Shown here: positions 1 to 11,417 of the stretch, piece after piece | How the letters are laid out: each line of letters opens with the position of its first letter | Numbering within the stretch: position 1 is the stretch's first letter | DNA from: Drosophila persimilis | Taxonomy: Eukaryota; Arthropoda; Insecta; Diptera; Drosophilidae | Reading direction: 5' to 3' | Assembly: GCF_003286085.1 (NCBI RefSeq) | Contig: NW_020825289.1 | Location: 14,818,001-14,882,000, forward strand | DNA length: 64,000 bases | Program-made: the position numbers and the translations under genes | The notes under the pieces: generated by a model | Databases searched by the model: none | Told to the model about the DNA's origin: nothing | Seen by the model: the letters and a program-made list of their open reading frames with translations, nothing else

Positions 1-748
1 GGTTTATTGTCTAATGAGAATTGTTAGGAAACTTGGCTCTTCGGGTTGCCTTTGTACTTCGGGTTGTTGCTAATTTAATATTTTTCACTGTCTTCGCATG
101 CTTTCAATTCAATTTACAATATGCATGGCCTTGGCGGCTGCTCAGCGGTGCTGATGTTGCTCGTGCGGTGTCGCGTCACTAACGGAAGCTGAGCTGAGCA
201 CTTTGCTTTGTTAACAATATTGTAAATACAATTTTAATATCATAGGAGAAATTACGCGATGCCACCAGATTGTTTTGGTCCAGACAGTGTACGGTCTGAC
301 CCTTAGAAATATACCTCACAGTTTCAAAATATACCGTAAATATACTGACAATATACGCGTAAAAATACTGGAAAATACTATGATAAACAACAAGTTTTTG
401 AAACAACCCAGTCAGGTAGAAAATTGATTTCTTAACCGATTTCTTAATGATGCGGGCAGAGCTGAAAGATCTATCTAGCTAGTATTATTCCAGGGACTAT
501 CAAAATCGTTGAATATGGTTTCCAATCCTCGATGGAGAACGATTAAACCATTGCAAGCCAAGGGTGTATTTTAATATTCCACCGAAAATAATAAAAATCT
601 AATAATTTTAGCGCAATTTAGGTTAAAGATATCGTGGTTTTTGTAAGTGCAGAGGAAAGATGGCATGAATCTCACAATCGTTAATATTTTCCGCCATTTA
701 CCTTAGGGGGCTTAAGTGGGCTATGTTCGGTTTGTCAGCATATGAGAC
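1..748. other. Flank upstream of levy, no gene seen
   Basis: No coding region is supported here. The short open frames are AT-rich and look random. Around 300-380 there are several loose copies of an AAATATAC-type word, which may be regulatory or simply AT-rich DNA. Part of this stretch should be upstream sequence of levy. Confidence 0.5.
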
Positions 749-757
749 GGTCACACT
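749..757 (+). promoter_or_regulatory. Motif 1 core promoter element of levy
   Basis: GGTCACACT lies about 67 bp upstream of the levy start codon. It matches the core of the Drosophila core promoter element known as Motif 1 (bound by M1BP), which is typical of TATA-less housekeeping and mitochondrial protein genes. This fits a ubiquitously expressed cytochrome oxidase subunit. The transcription start is inferred, not seen. Confidence 0.6.
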
Positions 758-823
758 TGTCATCACTAAACGTCAAAACAGTAAAATTTTCATTCGAGAA
801 ATTGGGATCGATCGGCTGAGAAT

Positions 824-1279
824 ATGTCTGCTATTCTAAACCACGCAATTCGTCGCCAATTCGGCGCTACTGCGGCCCGGAACATGTCTGGAACTGCTGC
901 CGTGGCCGGCGAGCACTCGGGTAAATATCCTACCATTGTCCCAAACACCAAATTTCGCAATGTTTGTGGGGTTAAGGTTATGTAATTTGGCTGTTAGGCA
1001 AGAGGATCGATTTGGGCTCTCCTTAAACATTTGCGACTCCTTTCAGGTGGCTACAAGGTCTGGAAGCGTCTCTCCTTCTTCGTGGCCGTTCCGGCCGTTG
1101 GCCTGTGCATGCTCAATGCCTATCTGAAGCACCAGGAGGAGCACGACCATCCTCGCCAGGAGTTCGTCAAGTACGACTACTTGCGTCGTCGCGAGAAGCG
1201 TTTCCCCTGGGGCGAGGGCAACAAGAGCCTGTTCCACAACCCCCATGTCAACCCCTTGCCCGATGGCTATGAGCACTAA
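824..1279 (+). CDS. levy: Cytochrome c oxidase subunit VIa (levy)
   Basis: Two exons, 824-920 and 1047-1279, joined across a GT-AG intron with a split glycine codon, give 109 residues. The first ~30 residues are rich in Arg, Ala and Ser with few acids, like a mitochondrial targeting sequence. A single membrane span follows (about residues 40-58, from [10 protein letters not shown]), then the charged COX6A C-terminus with the [14 protein letters not shown] block that marks this family. The subunit sits in the inner mitochondrial membrane in respiratory complex IV and modulates it. In D. melanogaster the gene is levy, whose loss causes bang-sensitive paralysis. The ATG at 824 is chosen because it begins the targeting sequence. 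levy converges on pita. Confidence 0.95.
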
Positions 1280-1484
1280 GTGGACGCCCGCTTAGTCGCG
1301 ATTCCGTTGGGGGTGAAGTGAAGGATGGACTTTTTTTGGGTTATTGCTGGCCGGGCGCATGCACACATTCTGATGCTGTGGGAGACTTGTATTTAATGTT
1401 AATCTAAATTGAACTCAAGGCGGAAATACACACACACATAAACACAAACAAGCTACCAATACAAACACTGCGGTTGGATCCTTG

Positions 1485-1490
1485 AATAAA
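1485..1490 (+). terminator. Probable levy poly(A) signal
   Basis: AATAAA lies about 205 bp after the levy stop codon. The opposite gene pita stops at 1583, with ATTAAA on the minus strand at 1539-1544. The two 3' ends therefore lie within about 100 bp of each other and may overlap. Confidence 0.55.
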
Positions 1491-1582
1491 GAACTAAAAC
1501 AACGTAACGCTCCTTCAGGCCAAAGTCGATGCGGTTCGTTTAATAAGTACGCTATAATTAAGTTTTTATGGGTAATGTTATA

Positions 1583-4500
1583 TTATTGCCTAGAATTTTT
1601 CGATGAATTCCCGTTTTTGATCAGCAAACGTCCCTTTTTGGCAGGAGCTACAGGAGGACTCTTCCTAGTCGCAGCAGCCTGTTGTCTGGATTTCTGCGAA
1701 TTTTCGGGTTGATCTTTTACGAGATCTGAAATCCGTGCTTGTCGTGTACGTTTGGGAAAAACAAGGGCTTCAGTGTCCGCGTCTGGCTTCTCCTTTGGTG
1801 GATTCACTTTGCGTTTTTTCACAGGTGGCGGCGGGGACGACGAATCATCACCCACGGGTTCATCGCGCAGCAGTTCTTGCAGCAAATATTTCTGCTCTTC
1901 CTCGTCGAGCTCAGCGCAATTTACAAGTATATCTGGGTCCGCATCACTCTGGTTCGAAACCCTGTCGCCATCATTCTGATACATGTCCATGTCCAGAACA
2001 TGCTCATCTTCGATGTGTTTCTGCAGGCGATCTGAGCTCAGGAAGATCAAGTCGCAAAATTCGCAGGCAAATCTCTCGCCCTCCTTGTGCGTTGTCATGT
2101 GCTTCTCCACCTCACCGATATCATTGATCTTTTCATTGCACAACGGACACTTTAGAGACACATTCGCATGGCGGACCGAGTGCTCTATGAGACTGTTAAA
2201 GCTCTGGTGCGACTCCTTGCAGATGCTGCAGACAAACGAGGCCCCCGCATCCTGCTTGTGCATGCGCAGGTGCCTGGACAGATGGTGGGAGAGAATATAC
2301 GATTTGGAACAGTATTTGCAGGGGTAGGCTCGCTTTCCGGCATGGGCCACCAGGTGACGGGCAAGCTTGCTGGCAGTGACAAAGCTGCTTGGGCAGTGCT
2401 CGCAGGGGAAAGGCAGATCCACGCTGTGAACGACCTATAAATAGTTCAAATCTTAGTTAAAGTTTTCACGCACATATGCCTCCTTACCTCGTGCCGCTCC
2501 AGGCCCTGCTTAAAGGCAAATGCCTTATTGCACATGGTGCACCGGAAAGGGCGCGATTTGGTGTGGCGCTCGGCATGCTTCATCATATCCTCGCGCGATA
2601 GGAATGGCTTCTCGCAGTGCACGCATATGAACTTGGGAAGATCCGTGTGCGAGCTCTCGTGGCGATGGAGCAGGGCTCGCCGCGTGAACGCCTTGTCACA
2701 GACGCTACAGGCGAAGGGTTTTTCGCCGGTGTGGATAAATTTGTGCTTCTGCAGATCGTACTTGGAGAAGAAGGCCTTGTTGCAGTCGCCGCACTGGAAG
2801 CTGCGGGCGCGTGTATGGTTCAGGCGATGGATCTCGAGCAGCTGCAAAAGGGGGAAGGAGCGCTCGCAATCAGGACAGGAGAAGACATTGGTTGCCACGA
2901 GAGCAGCGTCCTTAGCAGCATCTTCACTTGGGTGGGGTACAGCAGTATTTGGACCTATAATTTCCGCAACAATTGCCACATTGCCGTCTCGACCACGTTT
3001 GATCTGGGTCGTGGCCAGTTCGGGCTCCGCAGCAACGATGGCGCCCTTATTCAATATCCGAACGGAGGGCTTGTTCAGAACCTTCGGTTTGATTGGCAAC
3101 TTCTTCTGAACAGGTGGCGATGGAACCTCTGGTAGTGGTGCTGGCGCCGATATTTGTTCATCCAGTTCATTGGCCATATCCTCCATCATATTCTGCACAT
3201 CGTCCATCGAGAGCTCCTGGTTATTGTCCACCTTCATCTCATACGACTTGGAAATCGAAGGGGCGGCTATGCCGCCCAGCTTTTTAGCCAACGAACTGGT
3301 CTCCAAAACCTGGACATCTTCAATGATCACAGTCTTTGAATTGGCCAGGGTGTTTAGCAATTTCTTGGGCTGTCGTTCGGGGACTGCAGCATCCTTCTTT
3401 ACGACCGCAGGTGTCTTCGTCGGAGGACGTGGTTTTGCCAGCGGTGCCGGAAGAGTTCCTGTCAGCGGAAACTGCCGGAGAGCTGTCTCAGCTCGCTTGC
3501 ACATCTGCATAAAGCGGTAGCTGTGCTCGAACAGCAAGTGGCAGTCCAGGCAAATATAGCTGGGCATTTGATCATCGGCGCTCACCTGTAAAAATAAAAA
3601 GACAACATAACATTTAAATCTACAACTTTTTTACCTGAAATAACTTATTTGAATAAAACGATACATCAAATAATATCGAATGTTCCACTATCGATTTGTT
3701 CGTTCCTCGATACATCGATATTACTTAAATCCATCCCTACTTTGGCGGTAAGTGCACACACACAAACAGCCAAAACACAAACCCACCTCGAGAATTCGTG
3801 AGCGGCGCCGGAGCACGCTTAACCTCCGTTAATTAATTGATTAAACGCGGCTAAGCCATAAAAGGATATTTGGCCATTTCCCAGTGCAAATTCAATTGTT
3901 AGTGCAAATCGTCGGAATATAAAACAAACGAAAAACAGCTGTTGGTTTCGCGGTAGTGTTGAATTTAGTTACAAATAAACAAAATCAAAGAGCCGAACCT
4001 GACTGACGGGCCTCTTTTGGGTACGAAAGAAGGGCGCAACAATAGAAGGCAGGGCGTCGCAGGCAGTCACAGGCAGACGGACGCTGAGAACAAAAGGCAA
4101 GGCTGGCAACAAGGAGAACAGACCCACACAAACAATTGACTGCACTGCAATATCAGACGACGACGGCCGCGAGAGTCGCTCTCCCCCGAGAAGATATCAG
4201 AAGCAGCAAAATGACTGACGAGTGCATAACTAGGAACTTTATTGCTCTCGGTTCAAATGGAACGGGCGTCAATCGCAGCAGCATTGGTGATAGTACCGAT
4301 GCCAAAGGCTGTGAGGGCAACAACGCCGGAGTTGGTGGTGCAACGGCTGCAGCGAGGTAAGGTCCATGTGCATTGTGTGTGTGTTGCTCTCTCCTCATTC
4401 TCTCTCTCGCTACTGCTCTCGCGTTCCCTTCACATAAGTGTGTATATAAAGTGCGGGTCTGCCTGTGTGTTCCTTGTATACCCTTACCGAGGAGGAAGTA

Positions 4501-6446
4501 TTTCGAATGGCATGATGAGGTCCCCAAGGCTTTCTGTTGCTTTCTTCTTTGTCCAAATTGACGGTAAAATTCTAAATTAAGCGAAAGACCCAAATTTGTT
4601 ATCTAATCTTATCGCTGTGGTGGTGATAGCCTATTGAATGGCTTATTGAAATTATCTGGATCTTGTTTTCAGTATTCCTCCCCCCTCGATCAACAATTAT
4701 GTGGCCCGAATGCCCGTTGAGCGGTATGCCAGCGAGTACAACATGAATCACAAACATCGCGGTCAGGCCATTATATTCAATCATGAGTTCTTCGAGATAC
4801 CTACGCTGAGGGCGCGTATGGGTACCAATGTGGATGCGGAGGAGCTGCGCAAGACCTTTAAGAGATTGGGTTTCGATGTGTCAGTGCACAAGGACTGCAA
4901 GTGGCAGAACATACGCGAACAGATCGAGAAGGCCGCCGCGCTGGACCATACGGACAGCGACTGCCTGGCCATTGCCATCTTGTCGCATGGCGAGCATGGC
5001 TGCATTTATGCCAACGATGTTCAGTACAAGCTGGACCAAATCTGGCACTACTTCACTGCCAAGATGTGCCCCACGCTGGCGGGCAAGCCGAAGTTGTTCT
5101 TCATACAGGCCTGCCAGGGTGATGGCCTGGACGAGGGCGTGATGCTAGAGAAGGGCGTGACTGAAACGGATGGGGACTCGTCTATGGGCTACAAAATACC
5201 TGTCCATGCCGACTTTCTCTTCTCCTACTCGACGATACCAGGTATGGATAAACCGATAAGGTTTAACGTTATTTATTTAGTTACTTACTAAACATGCGAT
5301 TGCAGGCTACTATTCCTGGCGCAATATAAACAACGGCTCGTGGTACATGCAGTCACTCATCCAGGAGCTGAATAGCAATGCCAAGAAATACGACCTGCTC
5401 ACGCTGCTCACTTTTGTCAGTCAGCGCGTAGCCATCGACTTTGAGTCGAACGTGCCGGTTACCCCAATGATGGATCGCCAGAAGCAGATACCGTGCTTCA
5501 CCTCCATGCTGACGCGTATACTGCGCTTCGGCGACAAACCCAACGGCAATAAGGCTGGCTGAAATATATCCACCTCCTCACCCGCCGCCTGATACGTTCA
5601 ACGCCCCCCATTCGTCACTTTGGATTCCATGCTACTACAAGTTCAGTTTTAGCCCTTAGCTTTATTATTGACAAAATTAATTTTATCCCAATTATCATAT
5701 ATCATATATATATATATATGTATAATAATCACTTGCCAATCGGGAAATCACAAATATTATATAAGATGGATATACAATGAAGATTTATAGAAATATACAC
5801 CACTATATATTTGATACTCATAAATAAATCAGAAATATTATATAAGATGATATACAATGAAGATTTATACAAATATACACCCATATATGTGTTATACGCA
5901 TAGGAATAAAAATGAATTCTGAAGAAAATAAATTCGTATTTGTGTCTGCGCGCCAAACAGCTGACCTCTGTGTCTGTGCACACCGAAATGTTGTGTTTGT
6001 ATGCGTACAGTTGTGGCAATATTGAGTGAAAAATGGTATTTTCACCCAATTTGCAGGCAAAAAGTGCAGGGAATCAACAACAAACACATGGTTTTATCAA
6101 TTTATATGTTTAATGATCAAAGGGCTTTCGCCGTTCCCTTAGCCAAGACCCCCCCACGAACGCAGTGTGTTCAGAAACCCCAAGCATTGTCTTAGCCAAG
6201 TTCTTTCTCGGTTTGCTGTTAGTGCAACTTTGAACCCGATTCAAATCCGATCCGGAAATGAGTTCCAATGAATTCCCTACTTACCTCGGTCGACGTGAGG
6301 GCCATTATCAGTAGGGGCAGCGACGCCGTTGACTTGACGCTGGGGTTTTCCGCAAAAAGCGATGCAATTTTCTCCCCCGTCAGGCAGAAGCGGCAGATTT
6401 TCTTTTTGACTAGCTCCGACTCACGGGCTCTTACGATGTCCTCCAT
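1583..6446 (-). CDS. pita: ZAD C2H2 zinc-finger protein (pita)
   Basis: Three exons read right to left: 6446-6285, 3585-2488 and 2434-1583, all phase 0, give 703 residues (about 683 in D. melanogaster by recall). Exon 1 holds the first half of the zinc-finger-associated domain (Cys18, Cys21 in KKKICRFC). Exon 2 opens with the second half (Cys66, Cys69 in YICLDC). Ten C2H2 fingers lie at about residues 290-595, the fifth split by intron 2. A low-complexity tail with basic KKRK stretches ends the protein. Pita is a DNA-binding architectural/insulator factor in D. melanogaster, and the ZAD is a dimerisation domain. The large first intron encloses Dcp-1 on the other strand, matching the known dcp-1/pita nested pair. 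The ATG at 6446 is the only start leading into the ZAD. The ZAD halves are 2.7 kb apart, so exon 1 is easily missed. Confidence 0.93.
3688..3722. promoter_or_regulatory. Pair of DRE-like TATCGAT elements upstream of Dcp-1
   Basis: CTATCGATTT at 3688-3697 and CATCGATATT at 3713-3722 are near-matches to the DNA replication-related element TATCGATA, bound by DREF and overlapping BEAF-32 sites. TTTGGCGG, close to an E2F site, follows within about 25 bp. They sit upstream of the Dcp-1 leader and just inside pita intron 1. A role in Dcp-1 transcription is inferred from position. Confidence 0.45.
4211..5562 (+). CDS. Dcp-1: Effector caspase Dcp-1
   Basis: Exons 4211-4356, 4673-5241 and 5306-5562 join across GT-AG introns to give 323 residues, the length I recall for D. 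melanogaster Dcp-1. Visible landmarks are the short prodomain (MTDECITRN start), the catalytic His motif SHGEHG, the active-site pentapeptide QACQG with the cysteine at residue 196 (codon 5112-5114), the TETDG site between large and small subunits, and the conserved end [12 protein letters not shown]. Dcp-1 is a cytosolic cysteine protease that executes apoptosis and acts in germline death and autophagy. The gene lies entirely inside pita intron 1 on the opposite strand. A 5' untranslated leader probably runs from about 3,750. All catalytic residues look intact. Confidence 0.96.
5752..5912. repeat. Imperfect 81 bp tandem duplication
   Basis: The segment beginning AAATATTATATAAGATGGAT at 5752 recurs at 5833 as AAATATTATATAAGATGAT, and the similarity continues through both copies. 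The unit is about 81 bp, AT-rich, with two copies. It lies between the Dcp-1 stop codon and pita exon 1, so it is in the Dcp-1 3' untranslated or flanking region and in pita intron 1. A TA microsatellite precedes it at about 5,698-5,720. Confidence 0.8.
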
Positions 6447-6714
6447 CCTGAGCGTTCACGACGAAAACACACGGAATAATAATATAAGTATACCGCAAAC
6501 ACGGTAAACAAACTCGCGTCAAATAAATAACACGGTTTAAGCAGTGACAATTTCTAGGCGTCTTTTCTTTTCACGAACCCCGCAGTGCTGCCAACCCAGG
6601 CGAAACTTTAGCGTGCTGACACACTGGCGAGACATACTGGCCCTGCCAACCTGTCCAAAATAGTTCAAAAAACGGAGTTTGGAGGAATATTTCGAATTGT
6701 TCGTTTATTCCGGG

Positions 6715-7671
6715 CTATTCATCTCCATCCCGCAGACGAGCCTGCGTCTGCTCGCCGATATCGTATATGACGTTCTGTTGGAGCAGTTCGTGGGCCTCGT
6801 ACTTGAGCGACTCGTCGTAGGCATACTGTATGCTGGTGTCGTAGAGCATCAGTTTGCATTTTGCTAGGGCCAGGATGCAGTTGCGCAGGCGGGCTATCAC
6901 TTCGCGCTCGTTTCGTGGCACCGCTTCTCCCAGATTCTGGGCAAAGCCACCCTCGCCGCCTTCCTGATCCTGACTCTTGGGGGGCGATATCCAGATGTAG
7001 CCGTTGTTGCCCAAGATCACGGACGCTCCACAGGGCAGATTATGGAAGTGCATCTTGCGACGCTTGACCAGCGCGGGGAAGACCTTGACGAGTACGCCCT
7101 GGGACAGTTTTCCGTACTTCAAACTTCGGGTGTACAGCGAAAGCGTGCCCTCCTCGAAGATATTCTGAAGAGGAATTCAATAAGCTCCGCTGAAGAGGAC
7201 CAACATAACTGCTGGGATACTCACTTGAACTTCGGCGGAAATGAGATCGCCTTCGTCCAGATAGCGTCGCATCATCTGCTCATCCTCTGCGGAGCGCCGT
7301 CTCAGCTCTCCGCCGGGCAGATTAACCGATGACAGCAGCAGTATGGAGTCCAGGCGGGAATTTGTGTCCACGCGCCAGCGCTTCTGCTGCACCTCGATCA
7401 CGCGCGCCACCACCACGTCACCGATCTCGCCCACATATCGACTCTTGAGTGGACGCACGGAGATCAGTTTGTTCACCTTCTCAATCACGCCGGCCACAGA
7501 GGCCTTGATGTTCTCATCCTCTACGAACGTGCCGTGGCCGCGCATGAAGCCTGCCTCCGGCATGACAACTTCTCCGGGTGTGTAGACGCGCGGCAAGACG
7601 TCCTGCCGCTCGGCCAGGGCACACCAGTCCACGCGGTCCAGCGCCAGCTCTATTGTGGCGTTTGTGGCCAT
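6715..7671 (-). CDS. Rrp4: RNA exosome cap subunit Rrp4
   Basis: Exons 7671-7225 and 7164-6715, both phase 0 and separated by a 60 bp intron, give 298 residues. The order is an N-terminal segment with YTPGEVVMPEAGFMRGHGTF, an S1 RNA-binding domain (about residues 80-150), then a KH domain with LPCGASVILGNNGYIWIS (about residues 175-260). This is the Rrp4/EXOSC2 layout. Rrp4 is one of three cap proteins of the 3'-5' RNA exosome and guides RNA into the channel in nucleus and cytoplasm. The open frame extends upstream only through a non-ATG codon, so the ATG at 7671 in ATGGCCACAAACGCC is the start. It is divergent from Pi3K59F. Confidence 0.93.
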
Positions 7672-7895
7672 CGCAGGTCGAGTTTTAAATTGAAAATTAA
7701 ACAAACTAAACGTAAACGCAACCACAGCTGACAAAACACGCGCGCCGCAGAACCAGTTCGGCGGTGTAACGGAACTAGTTCGTAGCGGAGCCAGTCTGAA
7801 TCAGCTGTTTTGTGTTGTGGGTGAATTTATAGTTGTTGCTGCTCTGCGGAAATTACGCATATTTAAATGAAAATTTACAATTAAGCGTCTGGAAA
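7672..7895. promoter_or_regulatory. Bidirectional Rrp4/Pi3K59F promoter with paired CAGCTG boxes
   Basis: Only 224 bp separate the two start codons. CAGCTG occurs at 7725-7730 and 7802-7807. The surrounding words CAGCTGACAAAACAC and TCAGCTGTTTTGTGTT are near-inverted copies, one facing each gene. CAGCTG resembles the Drosophila E-box core promoter element (Ohler motif 5). No TATA box is evident. Assignment of one box to each gene is inferred. Confidence 0.5.
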
Positions 7896-10800
7896 ATGGA
7901 TCAGCCCGATGATAACTTTCGCTACATACACAGCAGCGCACTGCACGAGCGCGTGCAAATCAAAGTGTAAGCTGAAAGGGAGTGGCATGCCCGGGACCTG
8001 GAAAAATCGAGAAATCATTCTCTATTGTCTTTTCAGTGGGACGTTGGAGGGTAAAAAACGGCAGCCAGACTACGAGAAACTGCTTGAGGATCCCATTCTG
8101 CGCTTCTCGGGCCTGTACTCGGAGGAGTATCCATCGTTCCAGGTGCGCCTGCAGGTCTACAACAATGGACGGCCCTACTGCCTGCCCGTCTACAGCTCCT
8201 ACAAGGCGTTTGGCAAACGCTGGAGCTGGAACGAGTGGGTGTCGCTGCCCCTGCAGTTCTCCGACTTGCCCCGCAATGCCATGCTGGTGCTGACCATCCT
8301 GGACTGCTCGGGCGCCGGCCAGACTACCGTCATTGGCGGTACAGCGATCTCTGTATTCGGCAAGGATGGCATGTTCCGACAGGGCATGTACGACTTGCGC
8401 GTCTGGCTGGGCGTAGAGGGCGATGGCAGTTTCCCCAGCAAGACCCCCGGTAAGGGCAAGGAATCGTCTAAGTCGCAGATGCAGCGCCTCGGAAAATTGG
8501 CCAAAAAACATCGCAACGGACAGGTGCAGAAGGTGGACTGGCTGGATCGTCTCACATTCCGAGAGATCGAGGTGATCAATGAGCGGGAGAAGCGCATGTC
8601 CGACTACATGTTCCTGATGATTGAGTTTCCCGCCGTCATTGTGGACGACATGTACAATGTGAGTGGTAATCGCCATCTTCCTGCATTGAAAAGCTTAATT
8701 TTTGGGTTCATTTTGCAGTATTCCGTGGTTTACTTTGAGCCGGAGGGCGACATCAAGTATAAATTGCCAGCCAAACCCAAGCTGGTCTCGGTTCCCGACT
8801 CGGAGATTCAAATGGTCAGTGTGGAGTAACCCCCAATCAATGCATACCCCTTATTTTTTTATCCTTTTTTGCTCAGGAAAATCTGGTTGAACGGAAGCAC
8901 CATCGATTGGCCCGCTCGGAGCGTTCTGGCATCTCGGATCGGGACGCCAAGCCTACAGCCAGGTATTTGAGATGAATATGCAGCAATCCTTTCATGCATT
9001 TACATTGGAATCCTCCCTTGAATCTCAGCATTCGCGACCAACTGCACACGATCGTGTATCGTTGTCCGCCCACTTATGTGCTGACCAGCGAGGAACAAGA
9101 TCTGCTGTGGAAGTTTCGCTTTTATCTGTCGTCGCACAAGAAGGCCCTCACAAAGTTCCTGAAGTGCATCAACTGGAAACTGGAGGATGAGGTTATGCAG
9201 GCCCTCTGGATGCTGGCTAATTGGGCCCCAATGGACGTGGAGGATGCCCTCGAGCTGCTGAGTCCAACTTTCACGCACCCGCAGGTGCGGAAGTATGCCA
9301 TCAGTCGTCTGGCCCAAGCACCCGACGAGGATCTGCTGCTGTATCTGCTGCAGCTGGTGCAGGCCCTCAAGTACGAGGATCCCCGCAACATTGTCCATCT
9401 GCACAGCTGCATTTTCCCCGAGCGGGATGTGGCACGGTCCATGCTGGACGAGAACGGCTCTCTAATGGACCAGAGCACCATCTCGGATCTCAGTGGCACT
9501 AGCAGTGCCCTCCACTCTTCGGTTATACCCGCCAATCAGCGGGCCGCAAGCGCACTGGCCGCCATCAAGGGTGACATCTCAATCAGTCCTGGCTTGGGCG
9601 CTGGTCCGTCTAGCAGTTCGGTGCAAGGACTGGCAGTGGGACTGGGACTGGGATCGGCACCGGGGCCCAGCAAGGCCAGTACTCCAACTCCGGTTACGCC
9701 AGCACGGGGCGATGCAAATGCCGCCTCGCTTGTCTCCGACTCAAATTCCAACACTCTGATGCTGGCCGAGGGCATCAGCTTTGGCAGCGTGCCAAGTAAT
9801 CTCTGCACATTCCTCATCCAGCGCGCCTGCAGCAATTCCACGCTGGCCAACTACTTCTACTGGTACTTGTCCATCGAGGTGGAGGAGGTGGAATCGGTGC
9901 GGAAGCAGGACGAGCGCGCCCACGACATGTACGCCATGGTTCTGAAGATGTTCCTCAAGGTGTTGGAAAATGGTAGGTGATCCATCAGTTCAGGGGATAA
10001 CCCCCATATAATTGGGGATTTTAATATTCAAGGCAACTTCAACCTGAGGGGCATCTTCTATAATCTGCGGAAGCAGCGTCGCTTCATCGATGAGCTGGTG
10101 AAGCTGGTTAAACAGGTGGCCAAGGAGCCTGGGAATCGCAACAAGAAGACGGAGAAATTCCAGAAGCTGCTCGCCGAGCAGGATATGTTCAAGATGAACT
10201 TTACCAACTTTGAGCCGATACCATTTCCCCTGGACCCAGAGATCTACATCACAAAGATTGTGCCCATGCGCACATCCCTCTTCAAGAGCGCCCTAATGCC
10301 GGCCAAGTAAGAGGCGGCTTCCCTCGATACAAAGAATCGCTGGCTAAAATTTATTCTTCTATTTCTTGGACAGGCTCACGTTCGTGACATCGATTGCCCA
10401 GCACGAGTATGTGGCCATTTTCAAGCACGGCGATGATCTGCGCCAGGACCAGCTCATTCTGCAGATGATAACTCTGATGGACAAGCTGTTGCGGCGCGAG
10501 AATCTGGACCTCAAGCTCACGCCGTACAAGGTGCTGGCCACCAGCTCCAAGCACGGCTTCCTCCAGTACGTCGAGTCGTGCACCGTGGCGGAGGTTCTGG
10601 CCCGCGAGGGCAACATCCACAACTTCTTTCGGCGACACAATCCCTGCGACAATGGTCCCTACGGCATATCCGCGGAGGTCATGGACACCTACATCAAGAG
10701 CTGTGCCGGTTATTGTGTCATCACCTACTTGTTGGGTAAGATTTTCTGCATGTTCTCCCCATTCAGCTGCATTCCGCTTACGCTTTCGATCTGTCTGTAG

Positions 10801-11246
10801 GTGTGGGTGATCGGCATTTGGACAACCTTCTGCTGACCACCAATGGCAAGCTATTCCACATCGATTTCGGTTACATTCTGGGACGCGATCCCAAGCCCAT
10901 GCCGCCGCCCATGAAGCTGAGCAAGGAAATGGTCGAGGCCATGGGCGGTGTCAGTTCCGATCATCATCATGAGTTCCGAAAGCAGTGCTATACTGCGTAT
11001 TTGCATCTGCGAAGGCATGCCAACGTCATGCTCAATCTCTTTTCGCTGATGGTAGATGCCACGGTTCCGGATATCGCCCTCGAGCCGGACAAGGCGGTCA
11101 AGAAGGTGGAGGAGAACCTCCAGCTGGGCCTCACCGACGAGGAGGCCGTTCAGCATCTCCAAAGTTTGCTGGACATATCCATTACGGCAGTTATGCCGGC
11201 ACTCGTCGAGCAGATCCACAGATTCACCCAGTACTGGCGCAAGTAG
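7896..11246 (+). CDS. Pi3K59F: Class III phosphatidylinositol 3-kinase Vps34 (Pi3K59F)
   Basis: Eight exons: 7896-7966, 8037-8658, 8719-8814, 8877-8962, 9029-9972, 10033-10306, 10374-10735, 10801-11246. They give 966 residues (about 949 in D. melanogaster by recall). Domains in order: C2 domain (about 30-190), PIK helical domain (about 280-520) and lipid kinase domain (about 680-966). Kinase marks are [13 protein letters not shown], the catalytic loop GVGDRHLDN at the start of exon 8, and the metal-binding HIDFGYILG. The C-terminus FTQYWRK is the conserved Vps34 membrane-engaging end. It makes PI3P on endosomes and autophagosomes with Vps15 and Atg6. A Gly/Ser/Ala/Pro-rich linker in exon 5 (about 9,580-9,720) probably accounts for most of the extra length. 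The ATG at 7896 starts MDQPDDNF. Confidence 0.96.
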
Positions 11247-11417
11247 AGAGGCCGCCATATCCATATGTGTATCGTTAGTATTGCTCTAGCCAATGCAGTA
11301 GATCGCAGTAGGTCTGTAGATCTCGATTTTAATGTATCTGAATGTACTATATATCTTCTTTGTCCTGTCCCGATAGAATCTTCTGTTTGATTTCACGTGG
11401 GGGAAGGGGGTCAGAAG

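Noticed and set aside
7960..8676. 238-codon open frame on the minus strand opposite Pi3K59F
   Set aside because: It is antisense to a clearly conserved kinase exon and has no motif of its own; it mirrors the GC-rich codons of the real gene.
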